This document shows positions 1-6,392 of a stretch of DNA of 6,392 nucleotides, piece after piece (positions within the stretch are counted from its first letter, which is position 1; the number at the start of each line of letters is the position of its first letter). The stretch comes from Kiloniellales bacterium. GTDB taxonomy: Bacteria; Pseudomonadota; Alphaproteobacteria; Kiloniellales; JAKSBE01. The DNA is taken from assembly GCA_030067055.1 (NCBI GenBank), contig JASJAL010000363.1:1-6392 (forward strand). The letters are read 5' to 3'. The translations under genes and the position numbers were made by a program. The notes beneath the pieces are model-generated. The model was not told the DNA's origin. It made no database searches and was given only the letters and a program-made list of their open reading frames with translations.

Positions 1-2
1 AC

Positions 3-1100
3 ATCACCAACACCCTGGCCAAGGACAAGGAGATCGAGGACGGCTGGCGCGGCTTCGCGCGGCCAGTTTCCTCCCGGAACCTGGGCAACTACGTCGAGGA
101 TGAGGTCGTCGATGCCCTGGTCGCCGCGGTGCGCGAGGCCTTTCCCAGCCTGTCGCACCGCTACTATGCCCTCAAGGCGAAGTGGTTTGAGGTCGAACGC
201 CTGCCCTACTGGGACCGCAACGCGCCCCTGCCGGACGAGGACCGGCGCCGGATCCCCTGGACCGAGGCCCGGGACACCGTGCTCGCCGCCTATGCCGCCT
301 TCTCCGGCGAGCTGGCCGAGGTCGGCCGGCGCTTCTTCGACAACCCCTGGATCGACGCTCCGGTCCGGCCCGGCAAGGCGCCCGGCGCCTTCGCCCATCC
401 GACGGTGCCCAGCGCCCATCCCTATCTGCTGGTCAACTATCAGGGGCGGACCCGCGATGTCATGACCCTGGCCCACGAATTGGGCCATGGCGTGCACCAG
501 GTCCTGGCCGGTGGCCAGGGCCACCTCATGGCCGACACGCCCCTGACCCTGGCCGAGACCGCCAGCGTGTTCGGCGAGATGCTGACCTTTAGAGCCCTTC
601 TGGCCGGCGAGCAGGATCCGACCCGCCGCAAGGTCATGCTGGCGCAGAAGGTCGAGGACATGCTGAACACCGTGGTCCGGCAGATCGCCATGCACAACTT
701 CGAAACACTGGTCCACGACGAGCGGCAGCGCGGCGAGGTCTTGCCCGACCGCCTGGGGGAGATTTGGCTGCAGACCCAGACGGAAGCTCTGGGGCCAGCG
801 GTGACCCTCGAAGGCGACTACCGGCACTACTGGGCCTACATTCCCCACTTCGTCCATGTGCCCTTTTACGTGTACGCCTATGCTTTTGGAGATTGTCTGG
901 TGAACTCGCTCTACGCGGTCTACGAAGACGCTTCGGCCGGCTTTGCCGAGCGCTACCTCCAAATGCTGCGGGCTGGTGGCACCAAGCGGCACCAGGAGCT
1001 GCTGGCGCCTTTTGGGTTGAACGCCGCCGATCCCGCCTTTTGGTCCAGAGGCCTGGGCGTCGTCAGCGGTTTCATCGACGAACTGGAGGTGATGGAATAG
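3..1100 (+). CDS. M3-family zinc oligoendopeptidase (PepF-like), 5' end missing
   Basis: The gene enters the window already open in frame 3 and leaves 365 codons before a TAG stop. M3 oligoendopeptidases are usually about 600 residues, so roughly the first 230 are outside the window. The zinc site is clear: HELGH at nt 474-488 (visible residues 158-162) supplies two histidines and the catalytic glutamate. A glutamate 27 residues after the first histidine, in AETAS (nt 555-557), fits the third ligand of M3 enzymes. Near the C terminus, an aromatic stretch with HYWAYIPHF and HVPFYVYAYAFG (about nt 823-890) is the substrate-binding segment typical of the PepF/M3 group. Such enzymes are cytoplasmic and cleave short peptides, probably in peptide turnover. 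I see no membrane segment in the visible part. The next gene starts 98 bases on, so co-transcription is possible but not shown. The family call is strong; the physiological substrate is unknown, and I assign no gene symbol. Confidence 0.95.
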   Translation: MTNTLAKDKEIEDGWRGFARPVSSRNLGNYVEDEVVDALVAAVREAFPSLSHRYYALKAKWFEVERLPYWDRNAPLPDEDRRRIPWTEARDTVLAAYAAFSGELAEVGRRFFDNPWIDAPVRPGKAPGAFAHPTVPSAHPYLLVNYQGRTRDVMTLAHELGHGVHQVLAGGQGHLMADTPLTLAETASVFGEMLTFRALLAGEQDPTRRKVMLAQKVEDMLNTVVRQIAMHNFETLVHDERQRGEVLPDRLGEIWLQTQTEALGPAVTLEGDYRHYWAYIPHFVHVPFYVYAYAFGDCLVNSLYAVYEDASAGFAERYLQMLRAGGTKRHQELLAPFGLNAADPAFWSRGLGVVSGFIDELEVME

Positions 1101-1198
1101 GGGAGATCCCTGGCATTCCGGCCTGCGTATAGGGGTGGCCAAGTGCTGTACGGGTGCCGGCGCTGGACAGGCCGAGCCAACGGAGCCATTTAGGTGTC

Positions 1199-2563
1199 AT
1201 GACGGACAGCGATTTCACCGACGAGTCCTCCCGCCTGAGCGGTCGAGTCAAGCGCTATGCCAAGGTCGGCGGGGCGGTCGGCGGCTTGGCGGCCCAGTTC
1301 ATCGGGGCCCGCTACCTAGGCCTGGATATCGATTCCGGCAAGCATTCCTCGGAGCTGAAATCAGCCCTCGGCGGGCTCAAGGGGCCCTTGATGAAGGTCG
1401 CTCAGATCCTGGCGACCATCCCCGACGCCCTGCCTAAGGAATATGCCGAGGAGTTGCGACAGCTCCAGGCCAATGCGCCCTCCATGGGTTGGCCCTTCGT
1501 GCGCCGCCGCATGCGCAGCGAACTGGGTGCGGATTGGCAATCCAAGTTCGCCGATTTCGCGCATGAAGCGGCGGCGGCGGCCTCGCTGGGCCAGGTCCAC
1601 CGGGCGACCGGTCTCGACGGCAGCGAACTGGCCTGCAAGCTTCAGTACCCGGACATGCAGTCGACCGTGGAAGCCGACCTGCAGCAGCTGAAGTTGGTGT
1701 TCTCGATTTATCGGCGCAGCGACAAGGCGATCAACCCTTCAGAGATCTACAAGGAGCTTTCGGAACGCCTGCGCGAAGAGCTTGATTACGACCGCGAGGC
1801 CCGGCACATGCATCTTTACGCCGAAATGCTCGGGGACGAGCCGGGCGTGCGGGTGCCCGGCGTCCTGCCGGAGCTCTCGACCGACCGCCTGCTGACCATG
1901 ACCTGGCTGGGGGGCACGCCGATCATGGACTTCGTTGCCGGGCATCCGGACACCGAGCTGCGCAACACCGTGGCCTACAACATGTTCCGGGCCTGGTACG
2001 TCCCCTTCTACTACTACGGGGTAATCCACGGCGATCCACATCTGGGCAACTACAGCTTGCGCGAGGACGGCTCGGTCAACCTGCTCGACTTCGGTTGCAT
2101 CCGGGTCTTTGACTCAAGCTTCGTTCGTGGGGTCATCGACCTCTACCATGCCTTGGAGGCCGGTGACGAGGCGCTGGCGGTCAGCGCCTACGAGACCTGG
2201 GGCTTTACCGGTATCGACAAGGAGCTACTCGACGTCCTCAACATCTGGGCCGAGTTCATCTATGCCCCCCTGCTGGAGGACAAGGTCCGCAAGATCCAGG
2301 ACAGCGAGAGCGGTCTCTACGGCGCTCAGGTCGCGGGCAAGGTCCACAAGGAGCTGAAGCGGGTCGGCGGGGTGACCCCGCCGCGCGAGTTCGTCCTAAT
2401 GGACCGCGCCGCCATCGGCCTGGGCTCTGTCTTCATGCACCTCAAGGCCGAGATCAACTGGCACCGCCTGTTCCACGACCTGGTCGCCGACTTCGACGAG
2501 GCGGCCCTCAAGAAACGCCAGACCAAGGCGCTGAAAGCGGCAGAGGTCCCGACGGCAGCGTGA
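1199..2563 (+). CDS. AarF/UbiB/ABC1-family atypical protein kinase
   Basis: This 454-residue protein has the marks of the ABC1 (ADCK/Coq8/UbiB) kinase-like family. In order they are: a KxGQ-type motif as KVAQ (residues 66-69); the alanine-rich loop AAAAASLGQVH (124-134), which replaces the usual glycine loop; a candidate nucleotide-binding lysine in ACKLQYP (K147); an EELDYDREA segment (193-201); the catalytic-loop motif HGDPHLGN (277-284, with D279 and N284); and the metal-binding DFG (297-299). Known relatives support ubiquinone biosynthesis through ATPase or kinase-like activity, but the substrate is not known for this subgroup. The C terminus is polar and basic, with no hydrophobic pair like the C-terminal membrane helices of E. 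coli UbiB. It is therefore more likely a paralogue than UbiB itself, and I give no symbol. I chose ATG 1199 over an in-frame GTG at 1154 because the extra 15 residues look non-conserved. Purine-rich GGAG (1182-1185) and AGGTG (1192-1196) precede 1199, though neither is ideally spaced. Confidence 0.93.
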   Translation: MTDSDFTDESSRLSGRVKRYAKVGGAVGGLAAQFIGARYLGLDIDSGKHSSELKSALGGLKGPLMKVAQILATIPDALPKEYAEELRQLQANAPSMGWPFVRRRMRSELGADWQSKFADFAHEAAAAASLGQVHRATGLDGSELACKLQYPDMQSTVEADLQQLKLVFSIYRRSDKAINPSEIYKELSERLREELDYDREARHMHLYAEMLGDEPGVRVPGVLPELSTDRLLTMTWLGGTPIMDFVAGHPDTELRNTVAYNMFRAWYVPFYYYGVIHGDPHLGNYSLREDGSVNLLDFGCIRVFDSSFVRGVIDLYHALEAGDEALAVSAYETWGFTGIDKELLDVLNIWAEFIYAPLLEDKVRKIQDSESGLYGAQVAGKVHKELKRVGGVTPPREFVLMDRAAIGLGSVFMHLKAEINWHRLFHDLVADFDEAALKKRQTKALKAAEVPTAA

Positions 2564-2577
2564 TCGCTGGACCGGGG

Positions 2578-2609
2578 CCGGGCCGGCGCCGTTCGGATTA
2601 AGGGCCCGG
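2578..2609 (+). terminator. possible weak hairpin after the ABC1 kinase gene
   Basis: CCGGGCC at 2578-2584 is the exact reverse complement of GGCCCGG at 2603-2609. This gives a 7-bp all-GC stem with an 18-base loop, starting 14 bases after the kinase stop codon. No run of T follows (the next bases are AAACCAAATC), so it does not meet the usual standard for a factor-independent terminator. In DNA this GC-rich, a stem of this size can occur by chance. It might slow polymerase or protect a 3' end, but that is inference. Confidence 0.22.
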
Positions 2610-2732
2610 AAACCAAATCTCTCCAAGATGGGGTCGATCCTGAGTTTTCCTGGAGCGGCCTGCTTTGCCCCGAGGCGACGGCCGACCCGCCGGCGCCTGT
2701 GCCCCGGGCGACGAAGCTGGGACCGGCTCAGG

Positions 2733-2759
2733 CTTCCGTAACTTATTCTTGGTAAAAAT
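2733..2759 (+). promoter_or_regulatory. AT-rich patch, possible promoter of the flavoprotein gene
   Basis: Between two very GC-rich flanks lies a short AT-rich run containing TAACTTATTCTT and then GGTAAAAATC. TAAAAA at 2753-2758 matches four of six bases of the bacterial -10 consensus and sits about 40 bases before the chosen start. I could not find a convincing -35 hexamer at 16-18 bases upstream, so the exact promoter is not resolved. The local drop in GC in a gap of 234 bases is what suggests a regulatory role. The rest of 2564-2797 shows no credible gene. Confidence 0.25.
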
Positions 2760-2786
2760 CGGCACCGGTGTGGACCCGGTCCTGAC

Positions 2787-2796
2787 AGGTGGGAGG
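2787..2796 (+). promoter_or_regulatory. ribosome-binding site deciding the flavoprotein start
   Basis: The purine-rich AGGTGGGAGG lies directly before ATG 2798. AGGTGG (2787-2792) is five bases from the ATG, a workable Shine-Dalgarno spacing; GGAGG (2792-2796) would be only one base away. The in-frame GTG at 2789 lies inside this motif, so it is unlikely to be the start. The choice changes the protein by only three residues. Confidence 0.55.
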
Positions 2797-2797
2797 C

Positions 2798-4165
2798 ATG
2801 ACGCAAGACCGAGAGACCTCAGAGACCTGGCCCCTCGAGCCCGGCTCCGAAGCCGACACGCGCCGCATCTTTCTGAAGCGTGCCGGTGGGCTCGTCCTGC
2901 TCGCCGCCGGCGGACTGGCTTGGCGGGCCTATGACACCGGCGTCTTCAGCGTCGGCCGTGGGCCGGCCTACGAGCCCTGGAAGACCTGGCAGGGTCAAGG
3001 GCCGAGCGAGGGCCCCTTGGCGCTGGTGCGCGCGGGGGTTCTAGCCGCCAGCGTCCACAACACCCAGCCCTGGCTGTTCCGGGTCGGCGCGGAATCCCTC
3101 GAGTTGCTGGCGGATCCGGGGCGGCATCTCGGCCCGATGGACCCCTATCGGCGCGAGCAGCACATCTCCCTGGGTTGCGCCCTGGAAAACATGGTTCTGG
3201 CCGCCGGGGCCCAGGGGCTGAAGCCGGAGGTCGAGTTCCTGCCCGGCAAGCTCGCCGAACCCCAGGCCGAAGTGCCGATCGCGCCCGCGCCCGAAGTGGT
3301 CGCGCGTCTGCGCTTCACACCCAGCCGGCGCGACATTTCCGGGCTCTACGCAGCGATCTCGCAGCGGCACACCAATCGCGGGCCCTATCTCGCCGACCGC
3401 GGCGTGCCGCGGGAGACGCTGTGGGCCTTCAACGACCTGGCGCGCGAGGACGATTCCCTGCGCCTGGTGCTGCTGGAGGATGGGGCCCGGCGCGCCGTCT
3501 TCGACCGGCTGATGGTCGATGCCACCGAGGCCATCGTCGCCGACCGGGAGATGATCGAGGCCAGCAACTCATGGTTCCGGCTGACGCCCCGGGAGATCGA
3601 GCAGCACCGCGACGGTCCGACCATCGACTCCTTCGGCCTGCCCCCGTTGTCGCTCGCCGCGGTCAAGATGCTGCCCAAGCCTGAGCCGGAAAAGACCCAT
3701 CGCCAGTGGGTCGCCGCGACCCGCGATGTCCAGTTGGCGACCGCGCCTCTGGTCGGCATCATAGCGGTCCGCGATCCCTACGAGCGGGCGACCGCTCTGC
3801 GCGCGGGATTGTTCTGGCAGCGCCTTCAGCTTTGGGCGACGGCCCAGGGCCTCGCCATGCAGCCGATGAACCAGGTCGTCCAGATGATCGACCGGGACCG
3901 GCAGCAAGCCCGTACCTCGGCCTTCGCCGCCGACTTGGCCGAGATCCTCGGCGACGGCCGTTGGCAGGCGACCCTGGCCTTCCGCGCCGGCTATCCGGCG
4001 GTGGCCGCGGTGCCAAGTCCGCGTCGCGGTATCGACGGCTTGGTGCTGGAAGAGGCGCCTGCGTCGTCGCTGCGCGAGGCCGATCTGATCGCAGAGCAAA
4101 GCGGTTTCTCGGTGCGTCCCACGACCGATCCGAGCGTTGCGCGTGACCCGACGCGGTCGCAGTGA
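2798..4165 (+). CDS. Tat-signal nitroreductase-family protein, Acg-like FMN oxidoreductase
   Basis: The protein has 455 residues. Its N terminus holds a twin-arginine motif, TRRIFLK (residues 21-27), followed by a hydrophobic, glycine/alanine-rich stretch (about 29-42). This is the layout of a Tat export signal for a protein folded with its cofactor. No lipobox cysteine and no clear AxA cleavage site are visible, so it may be cleaved elsewhere or stay as a membrane anchor. The mature part has blocks I associate with Acg-type nitroreductase-fold proteins (named after mycobacterial Acg, Rv2032): SVHNTQPW (85-92), RHTNRGPY (190-197) and a late QRLQLWATAQGLAMQP segment ending near residue 355. 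Relatives bind FMN, and some may store flavin rather than reduce a substrate; the substrate here is unknown. The gene stands alone, 234 bases after the kinase and 124 before pntAA. The fold assignment is fairly sure. Export is likely from the motif but not proven. Confidence 0.85.
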   Translation: MTQDRETSETWPLEPGSEADTRRIFLKRAGGLVLLAAGGLAWRAYDTGVFSVGRGPAYEPWKTWQGQGPSEGPLALVRAGVLAASVHNTQPWLFRVGAESLELLADPGRHLGPMDPYRREQHISLGCALENMVLAAGAQGLKPEVEFLPGKLAEPQAEVPIAPAPEVVARLRFTPSRRDISGLYAAISQRHTNRGPYLADRGVPRETLWAFNDLAREDDSLRLVLLEDGARRAVFDRLMVDATEAIVADREMIEASNSWFRLTPREIEQHRDGPTIDSFGLPPLSLAAVKMLPKPEPEKTHRQWVAATRDVQLATAPLVGIIAVRDPYERATALRAGLFWQRLQLWATAQGLAMQPMNQVVQMIDRDRQQARTSAFAADLAEILGDGRWQATLAFRAGYPAVAAVPSPRRGIDGLVLEEAPASSLREADLIAEQSGFSVRPTTDPSVARDPTRSQ

Positions 4166-4208
4166 TTCGCGCCTGACGTCTCCGCGTTTCCGACAGGTTA
4201 CCGATCGA

Positions 4209-4230
4209 TTGCAGGCGAAGGGCTTGCAAG
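4209..4230 (+). promoter_or_regulatory. TTGCA repeats upstream of the pnt operon
   Basis: TTGCA occurs at 4209-4213 and again at 4224-4228, 15 bases apart. The second copy is part of the 8-base palindrome CTTGCAAG (4223-4230), so the pair also reads as inverted TTGCA...TGCAA arms (4209-4213 and 4225-4229). GGCG follows each copy closely, giving an imperfect direct repeat (TTGCAGGCG and TTGCAAGGCG). TTGCAA (4224-4229) could serve as a -35 element, with TCTTAA (4247-4252) 17 bases on as a poor -10 matching three of six bases. The position, 60-80 bases before pntAA, suits a promoter or operator, but no known regulator is recognised. Confidence 0.28.
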
Positions 4231-4289
4231 GCGGGAGATTCTGCGCTCTTAACTAGGGAAAGGGGCCATTCAAGGAAGCCGGGGGTTTG

Positions 4290-5444
4290 ATGAAAATCGC
4301 GATCCCGAAGGAACGCCATCCGCAAGAGGCGCGTGTGGCGGCGTCGCCCGATACCGTCAAGGCGCTGGTCGGCCTCGGTGCGGAGGTCAGCGTCGAGAAG
4401 GGCGCGGGACTTGGCGCGTCGATGACGGACGAGGCGTACAAGAAGGCTGGCGCCAGCATCGCGAAGGACGAGAAGACGGCGCTCGACGGCGCCGGCGTCG
4501 TCCTCAAGGTCCAGCGACCGATGGCCGAAGGCGAGGCGAGCGACGAATTCGCCCTGATCGGCAAGGACGCCGTGCTGCTCGCGCTTTTCGACCCGCTGCG
4601 AGACAAGGCCGGGGTCGAGGCGGCGGCAAAGTCGGGGGTCACCGCCTTCGCCATGGAGATGATCCCGCGCATCACCCGGGCCCAATCGATGGACGTGCTG
4701 TCGTCCCAGGCCAACCTGGCGGGCTACAAGGCCGTGCTGGACGCGGCGGCAGAGTTCGGACGCGCCTTTCCGATGATGATGACGGCTGCGGGCACCATCG
4801 CCCCGGCGCGGGCCCTGGTGATGGGCGCCGGCGTCGCCGGCCTTCAGGCGATTGCCACCGCGCGCCGGCTCGGCGCCATCGTCTCGGCGACCGACGTCCG
4901 GCCGGCCGCCAAGGAGCAGGTAGAGAGCCTGGGCGCCAGCTTCGTTGCGGTCGAGGACGAGGAATTCAAACAGGCCGAGACCGCCGGCGGTTACGCCAAG
5001 GAGATGAGCGACGAATACAAGAAGAAGCAGGCTGCGCTGATTTCCGAGACCATCGCCAAGCAGGACATCGTCATCACCACCGCGCTGATCCCTGGCCGGC
5101 CCGCGCCCAAGCTGGTCGACGAGGCTATGGTCAAGTCGATGAAGCCTGGCTCGGTGGTCGTCGACCTGGCGGTCGAGACCGGCGGCAACTGCACGCTGTC
5201 CCAGGCCGGCAAGGTGGTCACCAAGCACGGAGTGAAGATCGTCGGCCACCACAACGTGCCGGGCCGCCTGGCGGTCGACGCCAGCGCGCTCTATGCCAAG
5301 AACCTCCTGAACTTCCTCAAGCTCATCATCGATTCGGAGGGTGGCGAGCTGAAGATCGATTGGGAGGACGAGATCATCAAGGGCACCTGCATCACCCACG
5401 AGGGCAAGGTCGTCCATCCACAGTTGAGCGGGGAGGCCGGCTGA
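4290..5444 (+). CDS. pntAA: Proton-translocating NAD(P) transhydrogenase, alpha subunit part 1 (domain I)
   Basis: This 384-residue soluble subunit binds NAD(H) and passes hydride to NADP+ held by PntB, driven by proton entry through the membrane part. The signatures are strong and in the R. rubrum register: R127, Q132 and D135 form the RQD loop that contacts nicotinamide, with S138 after it; the Rossmann motif GAGVAG is at 179-184; D202 in SATDVRP is the acid that binds the adenosine ribose and favours NAD over NADP; and Y235 in GGYAKEM belongs to the mobile loop that closes over the nucleotide. The length equals that known for the R. rubrum protein. There is no membrane segment, as expected when the alpha chain is split. 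ATG 4290 is preceded by AAGGAAG at 4272-4278, 11 bases away. A TTG codon at 4287 is in frame but adds only one residue. The stop is one base before pntAB, so the two are surely co-transcribed. Confidence 0.98.
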   Translation: MKIAIPKERHPQEARVAASPDTVKALVGLGAEVSVEKGAGLGASMTDEAYKKAGASIAKDEKTALDGAGVVLKVQRPMAEGEASDEFALIGKDAVLLALFDPLRDKAGVEAAAKSGVTAFAMEMIPRITRAQSMDVLSSQANLAGYKAVLDAAAEFGRAFPMMMTAAGTIAPARALVMGAGVAGLQAIATARRLGAIVSATDVRPAAKEQVESLGASFVAVEDEEFKQAETAGGYAKEMSDEYKKKQAALISETIAKQDIVITTALIPGRPAPKLVDEAMVKSMKPGSVVVDLAVETGGNCTLSQAGKVVTKHGVKIVGHHNVPGRLAVDASALYAKNLLNFLKLIIDSEGGELKIDWEDEIIKGTCITHEGKVVHPQLSGEAG

Positions 5445-5445
5445 G

Positions 5446-5859
5446 ATGTCTGTCGACAGCTTCCAGGAAAAGGGCAAGGACGCCATCGAGAAGGCGCAGG
5501 AACTGAGCGATCTGGTCGAGGCCCTGGTCAATGAAGGCACCCAGATGGCCATGACCACCGCGGGCGACTACAGCGGACCGTCGCTCCTGGTCGTCGGCCT
5601 GACGGTCTTCGTGCTGGCGGTCTTCGTCGGCTACCACGTGGTCTGGCGGGTGACGCCGGCGCTGCATTCGCCGCTGATGGCGGTCACCAACGCGATCTCC
5701 TCGGTGATCATCGTCGGCGCCCTGATCGCTGCCGGCCCTGCCAATCTGGGCTTCAGCGAGATCATGGGGTTCATCGCGGTCACCCTGGCCTCGGTGAACA
5801 TATTCGGCGGCTTCATCGTCTCGCAGCGCATGCTTTCGATGTTCAAGAAGAAGAAGTAG
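5446..5859 (+). CDS. pntAB: NAD(P) transhydrogenase, alpha subunit part 2 (membrane domain)
   Basis: This 137-residue membrane protein contributes to domain II, the proton channel of the transhydrogenase. It has a polar, charged N-terminal tail of about 46 residues, then three predicted membrane helices at about 47-67, 77-97 and 103-125, and ends in four lysines expected on the cytoplasmic side. The loop and second-helix motif [18 protein letters not shown] (69-86) is the family hallmark. In E. coli this segment is fused to the C terminus of PntA; here it is a separate gene, as in R. rubrum. ATG 5446 follows the pntAA stop by one base and has GGGAGG (5431-5436) nine bases upstream, inside the end of pntAA. 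Translational coupling is likely. The N-terminal tail is the least conserved part and may link to domain I. Confidence 0.97.
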   Translation: MSVDSFQEKGKDAIEKAQELSDLVEALVNEGTQMAMTTAGDYSGPSLLVVGLTVFVLAVFVGYHVVWRVTPALHSPLMAVTNAISSVIIVGALIAAGPANLGFSEIMGFIAVTLASVNIFGGFIVSQRMLSMFKKKK

Positions 5860-5872
5860 GGCGGAGACGACC

Positions 5873-6392
5873 ATGAACCCAGATATCTCCACCCTGGCCT
5901 ATCTCGTCGCCTCGATCTGTTTCGTCCTCGCGTTGCGCGGCCTGTCGCATCCAGAATCCAGCCGCGCGGGCAACATGTTCGGCATGGTCGGCATGGCCAT
6001 CGCAATCGTGACCACCCTGCTGTTGCCTGGCGTTGTCAGCTACTGGCTGATCATTCTTGGAATCGTCATCGGCGGCGCGATCGGCACCTTCATCGCGCTC
6101 AAGATCAACATGACCGCCCTGCCGCAGCTGGTCGCCGCCTTTCACAGCCTGGTCGGCATGGCCGCTGTCCTGGTCGCCGCGGCGGCGTTCTACCAGCCCC
6201 AGGCCTACGGCATCGGCACCCCCGGCGATATCCACCTCAACAGCCTGATCGAGATGTCGATCGGTGCCGCCATCGGTGCGATCACCTTCACCGGCTCGGT
6301 CATCGCCTTCGCCAAGCTGCAGGGCGTCATGAGCGGCGCGCCGATCACCTTCACCGGCCAGCACCTGCTGAACGCCATCCTCGGCGTGATCA
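5873..6392 (+). CDS. pntB: NAD(P) transhydrogenase, beta subunit, 3' end missing
   Basis: The reading frame opens at ATG 5873, 13 bases after the pntAB stop, with GGAG at 5863-5866 six bases upstream. It stays open to the window edge, giving 173 complete codons. PntB is usually about 460 residues, so about 290 are missing, including the NADP(H)-binding domain III. The visible part is membrane domain II, with hydrophobic segments at about 7-24, 37-55, 57-78, 86-107 and 128-147, and the start of another near 164. The block LRGLSHPESSRAGN (21-34) is diagnostic. H91 in AAFHSLVG lies at the same number as E. coli beta-His91, the residue linked to proton translocation. Together with PntAA and PntAB it makes NADPH from NADH at the expense of the proton gradient, supplying biosynthesis and redox defence. 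Confidence 0.97.
   Translation, partial: MNPDISTLAYLVASICFVLALRGLSHPESSRAGNMFGMVGMAIAIVTTLLLPGVVSYWLIILGIVIGGAIGTFIALKINMTALPQLVAAFHSLVGMAAVLVAAAAFYQPQAYGIGTPGDIHLNSLIEMSIGAAIGAITFTGSVIAFAKLQGVMSGAPITFTGQHLLNAILGVI

Noticed and set aside
1110..1126. CTGGCATTCCGGCCTGC before the ABC1 kinase gene resembles a sigma-54 promoter.
   Set aside because: The spacing between the GG and GC elements is one base too long (13 rather than 12), and the TTGC part is CTGC.
1128..1133. TATAGG before the ABC1 kinase gene as a -10 element.
   Set aside because: It matches four of six bases, but nothing like a -35 hexamer lies 16-18 bases upstream.
2665..2934. Possible small + strand gene from a TTG codon across the kinase-flavoprotein gap.
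   Set aside because: It has a weak start, no recognisable motif, an Arg/Gly-rich low-complexity product and overlaps the well-supported flavoprotein gene in another frame.
4166..4289. A small gene directly upstream of pntAA.
   Set aside because: The 124-base gap contains no start with a ribosome-binding site and a credible membrane or soluble product.
3759..5558. An open frame of 599 codons on the minus strand, opposite the end of the flavoprotein gene, pntAA and the start of pntAB.
   Set aside because: It is antisense to clearly identified genes, spans an intergenic gap, shows no recognisable domain and is rich in Arg, Asp and Leu, as expected for a shadow frame in GC-rich DNA.
5843..6364. 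Minus-strand open frame opposite pntB.
   Set aside because: pntB on the + strand has diagnostic motifs and membrane helices; the antisense frame is a low-complexity shadow rich in Asp, Gly and Arg.

Overview
This is a GC-rich stretch of a bacterial chromosome with ordinary gene spacing. All five recognisable genes and the partial sixth lie on the + strand. The best clue to the host is the proton-translocating transhydrogenase, whose alpha chain is split into two genes (pntAA and pntAB) followed by pntB. This three-gene layout was described in Rhodospirillum rubrum and is common in Alphaproteobacteria. The residue numbers of key sites in PntAA fall exactly on those I know for the R. rubrum protein. 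I infer an alphaproteobacterium, perhaps of the Rhodospirillales or a related order. The genus cannot be read from this window.

Layout: (1) 3-1100, the C-terminal 365 residues of an M3-family zinc oligoendopeptidase whose start is outside the window. (2) 1199-2563, a UbiB/AarF/ABC1-type atypical kinase of 454 residues. (3) 2564-2797, a 234-base gap with a weak hairpin near the kinase stop and an AT-rich patch before the next gene. (4) 2798-4165, a nitroreductase-fold flavoprotein resembling the Acg family, with a twin-arginine signal at its N terminus. (5) 4166-4289, a 124-base gap with TTGCA repeats that may hold the pnt promoter. (6) 4290 to the window end, the pntAA-pntAB-pntB operon, with pntB cut off after 173 codons.

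The pnt genes encode one membrane machine. PntAA is the soluble NAD(H)-binding domain I. PntAB and the N-terminal part of PntB supply the membrane domain II, and the missing end of PntB should carry the NADP(H)-binding domain III. The complex uses the proton gradient to reduce NADP+ with NADH. The three upstream genes are each separated by about 100-230 bases and need not be co-transcribed with pnt. A shared redox theme (quinone-related kinase, flavoprotein, transhydrogenase) is possible but is inference only.

I found no tRNA, rRNA, CRISPR array, insertion sequence, phage gene or obvious new system. The region reads as core chromosome. The points most worth a second look are the exported Acg-like flavoprotein, the variant KxGQ motif in the ABC1 kinase, and the repeat-bearing leader of the pnt operon.
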